Source: Neobacillus terrae
Lineage (GTDB): Bacteria > Bacillota > Bacilli > Bacillales > Cytobacillaceae
Assembly (NCBI RefSeq): GCF_011393025.1
Contig: NZ_JAAOEO010000023.1
Span: 1-61,543, forward strand
DNA length: 61,543 bases
Direction of reading: 5' to 3'
This document shows positions 36,464 to 45,473 of this stretch, piece after piece. How positions within the stretch are numbered: position 1 is the stretch's first letter; each line of letters begins with the position of its first letter. The notes beneath the pieces are model-generated. The model saw nothing but the letters and a program-made list of their open reading frames with translations, had not been told where the DNA came from and did not search any database. The position numbers and the translations under genes were made by a program.

Positions 36464-37615
36464 ATGACCCAATTTGACGGCTTTGAGAAAAAACGAATAC
36501 CAATCAAAAGCACTGTATCAAAAGGTGTAATTTCCGCGTCCATTCTTGCAAGCAGTGTACTGCTCCCACAATTGCCTATAAATCTTTCAAATCAAACGGT
36601 CGTAAACGCCGCATCGGTAGCTTATACTGTAACAGCTACCAATTTAAACGTACGGTCAGGGGCTGGAACGAATTACTCCCGCATTGGCAGCTTGAGACAA
36701 GGTTCAGCTGTACAAGTCATCCAAAAACTTAGCAATGGCTGGTACAAGATTTCTTATAATGGGAAAACTGGCTATGTCAGCGGCCAATATATAAGGGTCA
36801 CTTCTTCTTCCTCATCACCTTCGCCAGTTTACAGATTAAATACAAACGGATTAAATGTTCGGTCAGGTCCCGGCGTACAATACAGCAAATTAGGGTTATT
36901 AAAAAATGGCTCAGTACTTAATGTTATACATAAAGAAACCAACGGATGGTATAAAATTAACTTTAATGGAAGAACTGGATATGTAAGCGGTCAATATGTA
37001 ACAACCGGCAGTCCAGTCAAAACACCTGCCAGCAGAATACTTAATGTGCCGCTTATTGCACAGCGACCTGAACTGCCGAGTGGCTGTGAGGTAACCTCGC
37101 TCGCTATGGCACTTGCCTACTACGGAGTCCATGTAAACAAAACGACATTAGCAAAGCAAATGCGTTATGACTCTACTAAATTAGTAAGAAATACAAACGG
37201 AACCATTAGAACATGGGGTGACCCTGACGTTGGGTTTGTTGGAACGCCATTTGGCAACGGATATACCATCAATCCAGCTCCTTTAAAAAGGCTGCTCGAC
37301 CGATACCGTCCTGGTGGAGTTAACTTAACAGGCAGAGACTTTTCCTCAGTAGAGCAGTATATTTTGCAGGGGAAACCGGTGCTGGCATGGTTTACGATCA
37401 ATTTCAAGATGCCTTCTGCCCGATATTGGAAGACTCCTGGAGGAAAATCGATTTATACCCCAACTCCATTACACTGCATCGTGGTAACGGGAGTGGATGC
37501 TAATTATGTGTACTTCAATGACAGTGAAGTAGTAAAGGAAAATGTAAAAATATCAAAATCAACATTTATAAATATTTATAATGCCATGGGCAAGCGTGCA
37601 CTTGCAGTAAATTAG
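36464..37615 (+). CDS. secreted SH3b-SH3b-C39-like peptidase protein
   Basis: The 383-residue protein starts with a basic region and a hydrophobic stretch (about residues 20-50), consistent with a signal peptide cleaved near VNAA. Two bacterial SH3 repeats follow (TNLNVRSGAGTNYSRIG and TNGLNVRSGPGVQYSKLG), which bind peptidoglycan. The C-terminal domain is C39-like: LPSGCEVTSLAM (Cys), PLHCIVVTGVD (His) and YFNDSE (Asn/Asp). It probably acts at the cell wall; the substrate is unknown. It is transcribed alone and ends in a terminator. Confidence 0.87.
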   Translation: MTQFDGFEKKRIPIKSTVSKGVISASILASSVLLPQLPINLSNQTVVNAASVAYTVTATNLNVRSGAGTNYSRIGSLRQGSAVQVIQKLSNGWYKISYNGKTGYVSGQYIRVTSSSSSPSPVYRLNTNGLNVRSGPGVQYSKLGLLKNGSVLNVIHKETNGWYKINFNGRTGYVSGQYVTTGSPVKTPASRILNVPLIAQRPELPSGCEVTSLAMALAYYGVHVNKTTLAKQMRYDSTKLVRNTNGTIRTWGDPDVGFVGTPFGNGYTINPAPLKRLLDRYRPGGVNLTGRDFSSVEQYILQGKPVLAWFTINFKMPSARYWKTPGGKSIYTPTPLHCIVVTGVDANYVYFNDSEVVKENVKISKSTFINIYNAMGKRALAVN

Positions 37616-37622
37616 TGAAAAG

Positions 37623-37658
37623 AGCATTTATGGATTAAACTCTGTAAATGCTTTTTTA
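37623..37658 (+). terminator. terminator after the SH3/C39-like gene
   Basis: AGCATTTA (37623-37630) pairs with TAAATGCT (37645-37652), followed by T6. Confidence 0.8.
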
Positions 37659-37734
37659 CTGTTAAAATCCTCTCCGCTATATTGATTGAAATTTCCAAAT
37701 ACTTTAGAATTAGATCAACTAAGGGGGAATGTCT

Positions 37735-38349
37735 ATGAAAGGTTTGTATAAAAACTTCTTTTTTCATTCTGATATTCTAATTGCATTTCTGATATTTTTA
37801 AGCGGAGCTGCTACTGTATTATGGCAGGGACAAAATGTATGGGTGCTAGTCTATTTTATGTTTGGCATTTTGGTATTTGCAATAAGTGAATATTTCACAC
37901 ACCGTTTTCTCTTTCATGTTAAAGCACCTAAAAATCTACTTTTGCTTAAATTTTTAAAAAGAATTCATTACGATCACCATACTTATCCTGATGATTTAAA
38001 GCTACTATTCCTTCCCATCTGGTACAGCCTTCCTAACTTTTTCATTCTTTGCGCAATCTTTTATTATTTTAATGGAAAATTCCTCAATACTATCTCTTTC
38101 GGAACGGGCTTGATCGGCATGCTTCTGGTCTATGAGTGGAAGCACTACGTTGCACATCGACCGCTGAAACCGAAGACAAGGTTTGGGAGATGGATTAAAA
38201 AGGTTCATATCCTTCATCATTATAAAAATGAAAATTACTGGTTTGGCGTAAGCACCCCTTTTGCAGATTATCTATTTGGAACTTTTAGAAATGAAAAAGA
38301 GGTTGAAACTAGTAAAACAGTGAAGAACTTAGAGAAAAGAGTGTTATAG
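37735..38349 (+). CDS. fatty acid hydroxylase superfamily membrane protein
   Basis: The protein (204 residues from ATG 37735) has four hydrophobic segments and the di-iron histidine boxes of the fatty acid hydroxylase/sterol desaturase superfamily: HRFLFH, HYDHH, HYVAHR and HILHHY. It probably oxidises a lipid at the membrane; the substrate is unknown. AAGGGGG at 37721-37727 is seven bases from ATG 37735 but only one from the upstream ATG 37729, so I chose the former. Confidence 0.85.
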   Translation: MKGLYKNFFFHSDILIAFLIFLSGAATVLWQGQNVWVLVYFMFGILVFAISEYFTHRFLFHVKAPKNLLLLKFLKRIHYDHHTYPDDLKLLFLPIWYSLPNFFILCAIFYYFNGKFLNTISFGTGLIGMLLVYEWKHYVAHRPLKPKTRFGRWIKKVHILHHYKNENYWFGVSTPFADYLFGTFRNEKEVETSKTVKNLEKRVL

Positions 38350-38367
38350 TTTTTCGATTAAAAACCA

Positions 38368-38396
38368 TTGACACTTGTCGAAAAATGCAGTATATT
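38368..38396 (+). promoter_or_regulatory. sigma-A promoter of codBA
   Basis: TTGACA (38368-38373) and TATATT (38391-38396) with a 17-bp spacer. Confidence 0.85.
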
Positions 38397-38420
38397 TTCA
38401 ATAGTTCAATAAGAGGTACC

Positions 38421-38528
38421 TTTAATTTAGTCCTGTGAGGCTAACAAGGTTGACGGCTATTCTACCCTGGGTAGAGTATATTTTTGCGGAGACTTTCTGT
38501 TAGATTCATAGCAGAAAGTTTTTTTTAT
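38421..38528 (+). promoter_or_regulatory. PyrR-dependent attenuator of codBA
   Basis: The leader has a PyrR binding-loop sequence (AGTCCTGTGAGGCTAACAAGG, 38429-38449, similar to those of pyr operons). It is followed by an intrinsic terminator with arms 38492-38499 and 38512-38519 and a T-run to 38527. With UMP bound, PyrR should stabilise the binding loop and permit termination, lowering cytosine uptake and deamination. AAGAGGTAC at 38411 and GTACCTCTT near 38559 could also pair across the leader. Confidence 0.85.
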
Positions 38529-38593
38529 GCCAAAAATGGTCAAGGTTAAAGGAATTTTGTACCTCTTCAATTTCATTATTGGAGGTAAACGTC

Positions 38594-39991
38594 ATGGAAA
38601 CAACAACTGGAACAGCTGTAGTTGCAAATAAGACTCAGCAGGAACATAAGGAATATGGAGCAGTCGAAGCTGTTCCAATGAGTGAAAGAAGCTTAAGTTT
38701 TGGAGATATGATTGCCACATGGATTGGGGCAAATGCAAATAATGGTTCCTGGTATGTTGGGGGAGTCGTCGCGGGTGCCGCTTTTGGCGGATCTGTACTG
38801 GTCACTTTAGTAGCGAACCCTATTGCTTACCTAATCATGGCTTTAATTGGATTTATGGGTTATAAGGTTGGAACTTCCACAATGGCTCTTACAAGACCAT
38901 CCTTCGGTGTAAAGGGAAGCTACCTTCCATCAGTATTAAACAGTACACAGTTTATTGGGTGGACAGCGGTTAACACATTTATCGCCGCAATATCCGTCAG
39001 TCTGGTTTGTAAAGAGTACCTAGGATGGCCAGCATTTGGTGAGCCAGGCGGAAATAAAACCATGATTTTTGGAATTGTTGTCATGAGTGTTCTTCATCTG
39101 CTTTCCATTGCTATGGGACATAAATCAGTTAAATTAGTAGAACGTATCGGTGTTGTTTTCATTCTTATCCTGGGAATCTGGGAAACTATTGTAGTACTTC
39201 AGCATATTTCGATTCATGACATCATGAACTGGCAGCCGCCAAAAGGAAAACTACTGCCGATTGGATCAGCATTTGATGCTATGGCAGCCTTCAGTCTTGG
39301 CTGGGTACCGGCAATTGCAGAATTTACCCGCTATGGAAAAAATCGTGCTACTGCAACCGTAGCTCCGATGATTGGTGCAAATATTGGTGTTTTCTGGTTC
39401 GCTTTAGTCGGTGTAATTGGCGCTATCGGTACTGCCATTTCTACAGGTGTATATGATCCTAACAATTCAGATCCAAGTACGATTGTTACGAAGCTGGGAC
39501 TTGGGCCAGTTGCTCTATTGGTTATTATTTTAACAAGTACAACAGCCAATGCGGTAAACCTGATGGCTGCAGGAATTTCTTTAACAAATGTCACGAAAAA
39601 AATTAAGCCGATGCCTGCTTTATGGCTGGTTACGATTATCGCTGCCATTTTAACTGTAGTACCTTTGTATATTGGAAGCTTCCTTGATTCCTTTATCGGA
39701 TTCTTAGATTATATCGGAATGGTATTTGGACCAATATTCGCCATCACGATTGTTGACTTCTATCTTGTACGTAAGAAGGCATACGATGTTAACGAATTTG
39801 ATAAGACAAAAGGCAAGTACTGGTTCCAGGGCGGTTTTAATCTAAAGGCAATGGCTGTATGGGTAATCGGAGTTGTTTTCTTCCTCTTAGTTCACAACAA
39901 AGCGATGTTTACAGGCACAATTGGTGCTACTTACCCAACAATCGCATTAACAGGAGTAATCTATTATATTCTCTCAAAACTATCGAAATAA
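38594..39991 (+). CDS. codB: cytosine permease CodB (NCS1 family)
   Basis: CodB imports cytosine. The protein (465 residues) has twelve hydrophobic segments and NCS1 features such as MIATWIGANANNGSWYVGG and ALTRPSFGVKGSYLPS. I place the start at ATG 38594 with GGAGG at 38581-38585 instead of an upstream TTG. It is followed after ten bases by codA, and the leader contains a PyrR attenuator, consistent with pyrimidine salvage. Confidence 0.92.
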   Translation: METTTGTAVVANKTQQEHKEYGAVEAVPMSERSLSFGDMIATWIGANANNGSWYVGGVVAGAAFGGSVLVTLVANPIAYLIMALIGFMGYKVGTSTMALTRPSFGVKGSYLPSVLNSTQFIGWTAVNTFIAAISVSLVCKEYLGWPAFGEPGGNKTMIFGIVVMSVLHLLSIAMGHKSVKLVERIGVVFILILGIWETIVVLQHISIHDIMNWQPPKGKLLPIGSAFDAMAAFSLGWVPAIAEFTRYGKNRATATVAPMIGANIGVFWFALVGVIGAIGTAISTGVYDPNNSDPSTIVTKLGLGPVALLVIILTSTTANAVNLMAAGISLTNVTKKIKPMPALWLVTIIAAILTVVPLYIGSFLDSFIGFLDYIGMVFGPIFAITIVDFYLVRKKAYDVNEFDKTKGKYWFQGGFNLKAMAVWVIGVVFFLLVHNKAMFTGTIGATYPTIALTGVIYYILSKLSK

Positions 39992-40001
39992 GGTGAATTG
40001 G

Positions 40002-41267
40002 ATGATATTAAAAAATGCCAGATTACGCGGAAAAGAAGGTCTTTGGCAGATAGAAGCCGAAGACGGCAACATTACAAAAATAGCAGAAAACGCCAGCGAG
40101 CAGGCTGGCACAAATGTAATTGATGCAGAAGGAGGACTTGTCCTTGCTCCATTTATCGAGCCGCATATCCATCTGGACACAACATTAACAGCAGGAGAGC
40201 CAAGCTGGAATGTGAGCGGGACTCTGTTTGAGGGAATCGAGCGCTGGGCGGAACGCAAGCAGTTTTTAACACTTGAGGATGTTAAAACTCGGGCAAAAAA
40301 AGCACTGAAGATGCAAATTGCACAAGGAATTCAATACGTAAGGACACACGTTGATGTTACCGATCCTAAGCTGACAGCTCTAAAAGCTATGCTTGAGGTA
40401 AAAGAAGAAATGGCACCCTGGGTAGACATTCAGCTCGTAGCTTTTCCGCAGGAAGGAATTCTTTCCTATCCAAATGGTTTCGAACTTCTTGAGGAGTCCG
40501 TAAAGATGGGTGTGGATGTGGTTGGAGGAATTCCGCACTATGAGTTCACACGGGAATACGGTGTTGAATCTGTTAAGAAGGCATTTGAACTGGCAGTTAA
40601 ATATGATCGTCCGTTAGACTTCCATTGTGATGAAATCGATGATGAGCAATCCAGATTTGTTGAAGTAGTTGCGGCCGAAGCTTATCGTTACGGTATTGGC
40701 GAAAAAGTAACGGCGAGCCACACGACAGCTATGCATTCTTATAATGGAGCTTATACTTCTAAACTATTTAGGCTGCTTAAGCTTTCCAATATTAATTTCG
40801 TGGCTAATCCGTTAGTAAATATTCATTTGCAGGGCCGATTTGACACTTACCCTAAACGCCGCGGAGTAACCCGCGTGAAAGAACTTTTAGAGTCTGGAAT
40901 TAATGTTTGCTTCGGACATGATGATATTTTTGATCCTTGGTACCCGATGGGAACAGGCAACATGCTTCAAGTACTTCAAATGGGACTTCATGTTTGCCAA
41001 TTGATGGGCTATGAGCAAATCATGGAATCTATTGATTTAATAACGCAGAATAGTGCCAAAACACTTCAAATTGAAGATCAATATGGTGTTGAAGTTGGAA
41101 AACCAGCTAACTTTATTGTTCTCCCTGCAATGGATTCATATGATGCAATCCGCCGCCAGGTATCCGTGCGATACTCAATCCGCAACGGAGAAGTAATTGC
41201 TGAAACAAAACCAAGCACTCCAATGATTTATCTGGATAAGGAAGAAGCAATTGATTTCCAAAAATAA
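40002..41267 (+). CDS. codA: cytosine deaminase CodA
   Basis: CodA hydrolyses cytosine to uracil and ammonia. The 421-residue amidohydrolase carries the metal-binding HIHLDTTL near residue 61, the catalytic DFHCDE, then TASHTTAMHSYNG and GHDDIFDPWYPMGTGN. The start ATG 40002 is preceded by AAGGTGA. It forms an operon with codB and ends at a terminator, so imported cytosine is converted to uracil for UMP salvage. Confidence 0.94.
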   Translation: MILKNARLRGKEGLWQIEAEDGNITKIAENASEQAGTNVIDAEGGLVLAPFIEPHIHLDTTLTAGEPSWNVSGTLFEGIERWAERKQFLTLEDVKTRAKKALKMQIAQGIQYVRTHVDVTDPKLTALKAMLEVKEEMAPWVDIQLVAFPQEGILSYPNGFELLEESVKMGVDVVGGIPHYEFTREYGVESVKKAFELAVKYDRPLDFHCDEIDDEQSRFVEVVAAEAYRYGIGEKVTASHTTAMHSYNGAYTSKLFRLLKLSNINFVANPLVNIHLQGRFDTYPKRRGVTRVKELLESGINVCFGHDDIFDPWYPMGTGNMLQVLQMGLHVCQLMGYEQIMESIDLITQNSAKTLQIEDQYGVEVGKPANFIVLPAMDSYDAIRRQVSVRYSIRNGEVIAETKPSTPMIYLDKEEAIDFQK

Positions 41268-41277
41268 TAGAATAAAG

Positions 41278-41313
41278 GCCGTTTAGACACTAAGGTGTTT
41301 AAGCGGCTTTTTA
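41278..41313 (+). terminator. terminator of codBA
   Basis: A 13-bp stem (arms 41278-41290 and 41295-41307, two G-T pairs or mismatches) is followed by T5. Confidence 0.82.
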
Positions 41314-41395
41314 AATTTGGGAATAATAAGAGGTGTAGTCCGCTAAAGGAAAGAATATATATGGAGGATTAATAGCCTGAAAGGATGATTAACAC

Positions 41396-42634
41396 ATGAA
41401 ACAAGAACAAATTGAAAATTATGCCCAATTAATCGTGAAACAAGGTGTGAATCTGCAAAAGGATCAGCTGTTGGTCATACTGGCCCCGATTGAAGCAGCT
41501 AATTTTGTAAATATGCTTGCGGAAGCGGCTTATAAAGAAGGGGCAGGGCAAGTTGCCGTGAAGTGGGATGCTGCTGAACTGGACAAAGTCAGATTCCTCT
41601 ATGCACAGGAAGATTCCCTCGACAAATATCCTGAATGGGACCAGGATTTTTATCTAAAGACAGCTGCAGCTGGTGCGGCTTATATAAGTGTTTATGCTGA
41701 AGACCCAGAGATGTTTAAAGGAGTTAATCCTGAGCGGATAGCAAAGGCACAAAGAGCAATGGGAAATGCCATTAAGGAATACAAGGAAAAACGAATGAGC
41801 AACCAAAACCGCTGGTCAGTTGTTTCAGTGCCAACACCGGCTTGGGCAAAAAAGGTTTTTCCAGAGCATGATACAGAAGCAGCCATTGAAAAGCTTTGGG
41901 AATTAATCTTAAAGGCAGTTAGGTCTGATCTTTCCGATCCTATAAAGGCGTGGGAAGAGCATAAGCAAAAATTAAAGCAGAGAATTGAATTCATGCACAG
42001 CAATGAAATTATAGAGCTTCATTACATAAATTCGTTAGGAACAAACCTGACTATTGAGTTCCATGAAGAGCATAAATGGGTCGGGGGTTCGGAGCATGCA
42101 GCTGATGGCGTTGAATTTATTGCCAATATGCCAACAGAAGAAATTTTCACAGTTCCCAAAAATACAGGTGTTAATGGAAAAGTGGTAGCTTCAAAGCCGC
42201 TTCATTATAACGGGAGTCTGATAGAGGATTTCTACTTCGTATTTAAAGATGGTAAAGTGGCTGAATTTGATGCCAAGATCGGAATTGAAACACTTAGTAA
42301 ACTGATTGATACTGATGAGGGTTCATCAAGACTCGGAGAAGTTGCTCTCGTGCCATATCAGTCACCTATTTCAAGCATGAACACTCTTTTCTATAATACA
42401 TTGTTTGATGAAAATGCCTCCTGCCATCTGGCACTCGGTAAGGCATATCCAATCAATATAAAAAACAATGAAAAGTACAGCAAGGAAGAATTGGCCGCAA
42501 TGGGTGTAAATGACTCTCTTGTACATGCCGATTTCATGTTTGGCACTAGTGACCTTTCTATTGTTGGAAAAACTAAATCAGGTAAAGAAATTAAAGTATT
42601 TGAGAACGGAAACTTTGTGTTTGAGAATCAATAA
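41396..42634 (+). CDS. ampS: M29 family aminopeptidase
   Basis: The 412-residue protein matches the thermophilic M29 metalloaminopeptidases (AmpS/PepS). It has the N-terminal VKQGVNLQKDQLLVI domain, the GSEHAADGVEFIANMPTEE segment with metal-binding Glu, and ASCHLALGKAYP and VHADFMFGTSDLSI near the C-terminus, which supply the histidines and aspartate. It acts in the cytoplasm on N-terminal residues of peptides. It is monocistronic with its own terminator. Confidence 0.92.
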   Translation: MKQEQIENYAQLIVKQGVNLQKDQLLVILAPIEAANFVNMLAEAAYKEGAGQVAVKWDAAELDKVRFLYAQEDSLDKYPEWDQDFYLKTAAAGAAYISVYAEDPEMFKGVNPERIAKAQRAMGNAIKEYKEKRMSNQNRWSVVSVPTPAWAKKVFPEHDTEAAIEKLWELILKAVRSDLSDPIKAWEEHKQKLKQRIEFMHSNEIIELHYINSLGTNLTIEFHEEHKWVGGSEHAADGVEFIANMPTEEIFTVPKNTGVNGKVVASKPLHYNGSLIEDFYFVFKDGKVAEFDAKIGIETLSKLIDTDEGSSRLGEVALVPYQSPISSMNTLFYNTLFDENASCHLALGKAYPINIKNNEKYSKEELAAMGVNDSLVHADFMFGTSDLSIVGKTKSGKEIKVFENGNFVFENQ

Positions 42635-42658
42635 TTTGCAGTGTTATGAAGTAATAAA

Positions 42659-42706
42659 AAGCTGGTTCAAAGGGCCGTTAATCTGGTCTTTGAAGCAGCT
42701 TTTTTA
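42659..42706 (+). terminator. terminator of ampS
   Basis: A 14-base stem with one bulge (arms 42659-42672 and 42688-42702) is followed by T6. Confidence 0.85.
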
Positions 42707-42837
42707 GCTTAAACATATCCAATGGTTAACGTCCAGAATAGGGACCAAATTGGATGATTGTTGATTTTATATGAATGGTTTCCCCCTCTGCCGGAACTCT
42801 TAATTTGTATACATAAATTTGATACCCTTCATTTGGC

Positions 42838-42955
42838 GGGGCGTATAGTGCCCCCAAATGTCTCTTTGAAAGCAAAAGGGGTAACTAAAGGGGCGTATAG
42901 TGCCCCCAAATGTCTCTTCGAAAGCAAAAGGGGTAACTAAAGGGGCATATAGTGC
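42838..42955. repeat. 52-bp tandem repeat, about 2.3 copies
   Basis: Units start at 42838, 42890 and 42942 with an exact period of 52. The first two differ at one base; the third breaks off after the first 14 or so. Each unit begins with GGGGCGTATAGTGCCCC, a small hairpin. An open frame runs through it but has no support as a gene. Confidence 0.85.
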
Positions 42956-42974
42956 CAGCTGTGCTTAAAGCACA

Positions 42975-43035
42975 TGGTTGATTTTTCGCTAGGTTGATCG
43001 CCTGCGGAAAGTGAGCACGCGAGCGAAAATAACCA
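42975..43035. repeat. intergenic inverted-repeat element
   Basis: TGGTTGATTTTTCGCT (42975-42990) pairs with AGCGAAAATAACCA (43022-43035) around GC-richer sequence CCTGCGGAAAGTGAGCACGCG. It resembles dispersed intergenic palindromes I associate with Bacillaceae genomes, but a family name needs a genome-wide search. Confidence 0.55.
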
Positions 43036-43298
43036 GTCAAGTTTAAAGGCATCCATGCAAAAGAAATGGCAAATAAATGATGAAATAAAAGGGATTTACA
43101 ATTAAGCCTAATTATTAAAATGTTAATACATCTCCCTATATTTACGAGGTGGGTCTTTTTAGTATTGTTTAAGAAAGTCCAGGTCCCTTAAATGGAAAAT
43201 TTTAAAAAAAGGTATGGCGATAAAGGTTTTTTTTAGAAAATATAGAATTATATAGGGTAAATATGCTTTTTTTATGAACTTTCATAAGGGGGATTTTC

Positions 43299-44255
43299 GT
43301 GAAGCAGGAACAAATGCGGCTTGATATAGAGAAAATTTTAAATAATATCGAAAAAGTAATGATTGGGAAGCGAAACGTTGCTGAATTAAGCCTCGTGGCT
43401 TTGCTCGCCGAAGGACACGTACTGCTGGAGGATGTGCCAGGTGTCGGTAAAACCATGATGGTTCGTGCACTTGCCAAATCTGTAAATGCGAAGTTTAAAA
43501 GGATTCAGTTTACTCCTGACCTCTTGCCATCCGATGTGACGGGTATATCTATTTATAATCCAAAGGATATGGAATTCCAATTTAGACCGGGCCCATTGAT
43601 GGGAAATATTATTCTTGCAGATGAAATTAACCGTACGTCCCCAAAAACTCAATCAGCCCTTTTAGAAGGTATGGAAGAGGGCAGTGTGACGATTGACGGT
43701 GTCACCCACATACTTCAAAAGCCGTTCTTTGTTATGGCCACTCAAAACCCGATTGAATATGAAGGTACTTTTGCGCTGCCTGAGGCTCAGTTGGACCGTT
43801 TTCTTTTAAAAATGAAAATGGGTTATCCTGAAATTGGCGAAGAAATGGAAGTTTTAAACCGGGCTCAGAAAGTGCCGCCAATTGAAGATCTCACACCAGT
43901 TATAGACCTTGAAGGACTGCGTGCAATCCAGACGGAAATAAAAGAGGTTTATGTGGACAGCAGCGTCAAGCGGTATATTGTAGATATTGCGTATGGAACG
44001 AGACACCATGGAAGTGTTTATCTCGGTGCAAGCCCGCGTGGTTCCATTGCACTAATGAAGGCAGCCCAGGCTTATTCATTTATGAGGGGACGCGACTATG
44101 TTCTTCCTGATGACATCCAGTACCTTGCTCCATTTGTTTTTGCACACAGGATTATTTTGAAATCGGAAGCTAAATTTGAAGGTATTACTGCTGAGGAAGT
44201 TATTAGCCGGGTTATTGCCCGTGTGCCTGTTCCGGTTCAGAGGCTTGTGAATTAA
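43299..44255 (+). CDS. yeaC: MoxR-family AAA+ ATPase YeaC
   Basis: MoxR ATPases act as chaperones for metal-dependent or membrane complexes. The 318-residue protein has Walker A DVPGVGKT near residue 46, Walker B ILADEINR near residue 107, and the MoxR block TQNPIEYEGTFALPEAQLDRF. It starts at GTG 43299 with AAGGGGGA upstream. It is the first gene of the conserved trio MoxR, DUF58 and transglutaminase, adjacent genes with no gap. Confidence 0.93.
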   Translation: MKQEQMRLDIEKILNNIEKVMIGKRNVAELSLVALLAEGHVLLEDVPGVGKTMMVRALAKSVNAKFKRIQFTPDLLPSDVTGISIYNPKDMEFQFRPGPLMGNIILADEINRTSPKTQSALLEGMEEGSVTIDGVTHILQKPFFVMATQNPIEYEGTFALPEAQLDRFLLKMKMGYPEIGEEMEVLNRAQKVPPIEDLTPVIDLEGLRAIQTEIKEVYVDSSVKRYIVDIAYGTRHHGSVYLGASPRGSIALMKAAQAYSFMRGRDYVLPDDIQYLAPFVFAHRIILKSEAKFEGITAEEVISRVIARVPVPVQRLVN

Positions 44256-45473
44256 ATGGAAAAATTGTCGTCTTTATTGAAAAGAATTTGGAAGGGGCTA
44301 GTTTTATACCTGCTGTTTGCGGGGGCATTTTCCTATGCCATGTTTCAAGGGGGTTTTGTAAGCTGGTTTTTGTTTTACAGCTTTTTGCCTTTTGGGATCT
44401 ACAGCCTAGGCATGGCCTTTTACCGCATAGGAGAAATAGAAGTTGAACGGCTTCTTCCTAAAACGGATTTTAACGCAGGCGAACCTTTAAAAGCTGAAAT
44501 TAGAATTACAAGAAAATCTTCCTTTCCATTATTTTATCTTTTGGTTGAAGATCAGCTATCTGATGAACTTAAACAATCAAACCTCAGTAAGAACACCAAG
44601 GTTCTTCTTTTTCCGGGATTTAAAAAAGAGTTCTCCTATAAATATACAATTGACCATCTCATCCGCGGAGAACATTTCTTTCAATCTTGTAAGCTGACCA
44701 CCGGGGATCCTCTTGGACTGATTGAAAAAGAAGAAAAGGCGAACGCGGAAAATAGGATTCTTGTTTATCCTGCCTATACTGATTTAATTTATCAGCCCTT
44801 TGAAAACCATTATGATCAGGGAATGACGGCTTCAAGGGAAAGAGTACAGCGGGACAGCACCATGGTCATTGGAGTAAGAGAATACCAGCCAGGCGACCGA
44901 TTCTCCTGGATCAATTGGAAGGCGACCGCCAAGCGTAATGAGATAATGACGAAAGAATTTGAGCAGCGTCAGTCCCACGATGTATTTGTGATTATGGACT
45001 GCCAGCCTGATCACCGGTTTGAAACGGTTGTTTCGTTTACAGCTTCTCTTGTAAGAGCTATTTTAAAAAAGGGAGCACAAACCGGGCTGATGACGAATAC
45101 AAAAGATACCGCTTCCTTCCCCATCAGGGGAGGGGAAAAGCAGATGCAGCAGATTTTTTATCATCTTGCTAAAATCAAGCCCTATCATTCCGTTCCTTTT
45201 GAAAAGATGCTGGAGACAGAGATTTTTTCAGCACATCAGTCTGTAGCTTTTATGTTAATAACAGCTAAGGTATCAAAGGAGTTAATTGAAAAAGCGGGCG
45301 CTCTTGGACAAAGAAAAGGAGCAGCAACCATTTTTCTAATGAAGGATGCAAAAGAAACACCTGATAAGAACGAAGTTACTTTAAAGGCTATGGCGAACGC
45401 CCGAGGTGTCAAACTTGTATTAGTTCATGACGGCCAGTTTGCCTCGGCTTTCTCGGAGGTGAATTTGCGATGA
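44256..45473 (+). CDS. yeaD: DUF58 family protein YeaD
   Basis: The 405-residue protein has two membrane helices at its N-terminus (about residues 10-55) and a cytoplasmic or extracellular part containing the DUF58 signature GVREYQPGDRFSWINWKATAKRNEIMTKEFEQ, followed by a von Willebrand A-like region. DUF58 proteins accompany MoxR ATPases; their exact role is unknown. The ATG follows the yeaC stop directly and the end overlaps yebA as ATGA. Confidence 0.9.
   Translation: MEKLSSLLKRIWKGLVLYLLFAGAFSYAMFQGGFVSWFLFYSFLPFGIYSLGMAFYRIGEIEVERLLPKTDFNAGEPLKAEIRITRKSSFPLFYLLVEDQLSDELKQSNLSKNTKVLLFPGFKKEFSYKYTIDHLIRGEHFFQSCKLTTGDPLGLIEKEEKANAENRILVYPAYTDLIYQPFENHYDQGMTASRERVQRDSTMVIGVREYQPGDRFSWINWKATAKRNEIMTKEFEQRQSHDVFVIMDCQPDHRFETVVSFTASLVRAILKKGAQTGLMTNTKDTASFPIRGGEKQMQQIFYHLAKIKPYHSVPFEKMLETEIFSAHQSVAFMLITAKVSKELIEKAGALGQRKGAATIFLMKDAKETPDKNEVTLKAMANARGVKLVLVHDGQFASAFSEVNLR

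Noticed and set aside
42758..42940. An open frame running through the 52-bp repeats.
   Set aside because: It exists only because the repeat unit lacks stops in that frame; no ribosome site and no recognisable protein.
42838..42955. The tandem repeat as a CRISPR array.
   Set aside because: Units are contiguous, with no unique spacers between repeats and no cas genes nearby.
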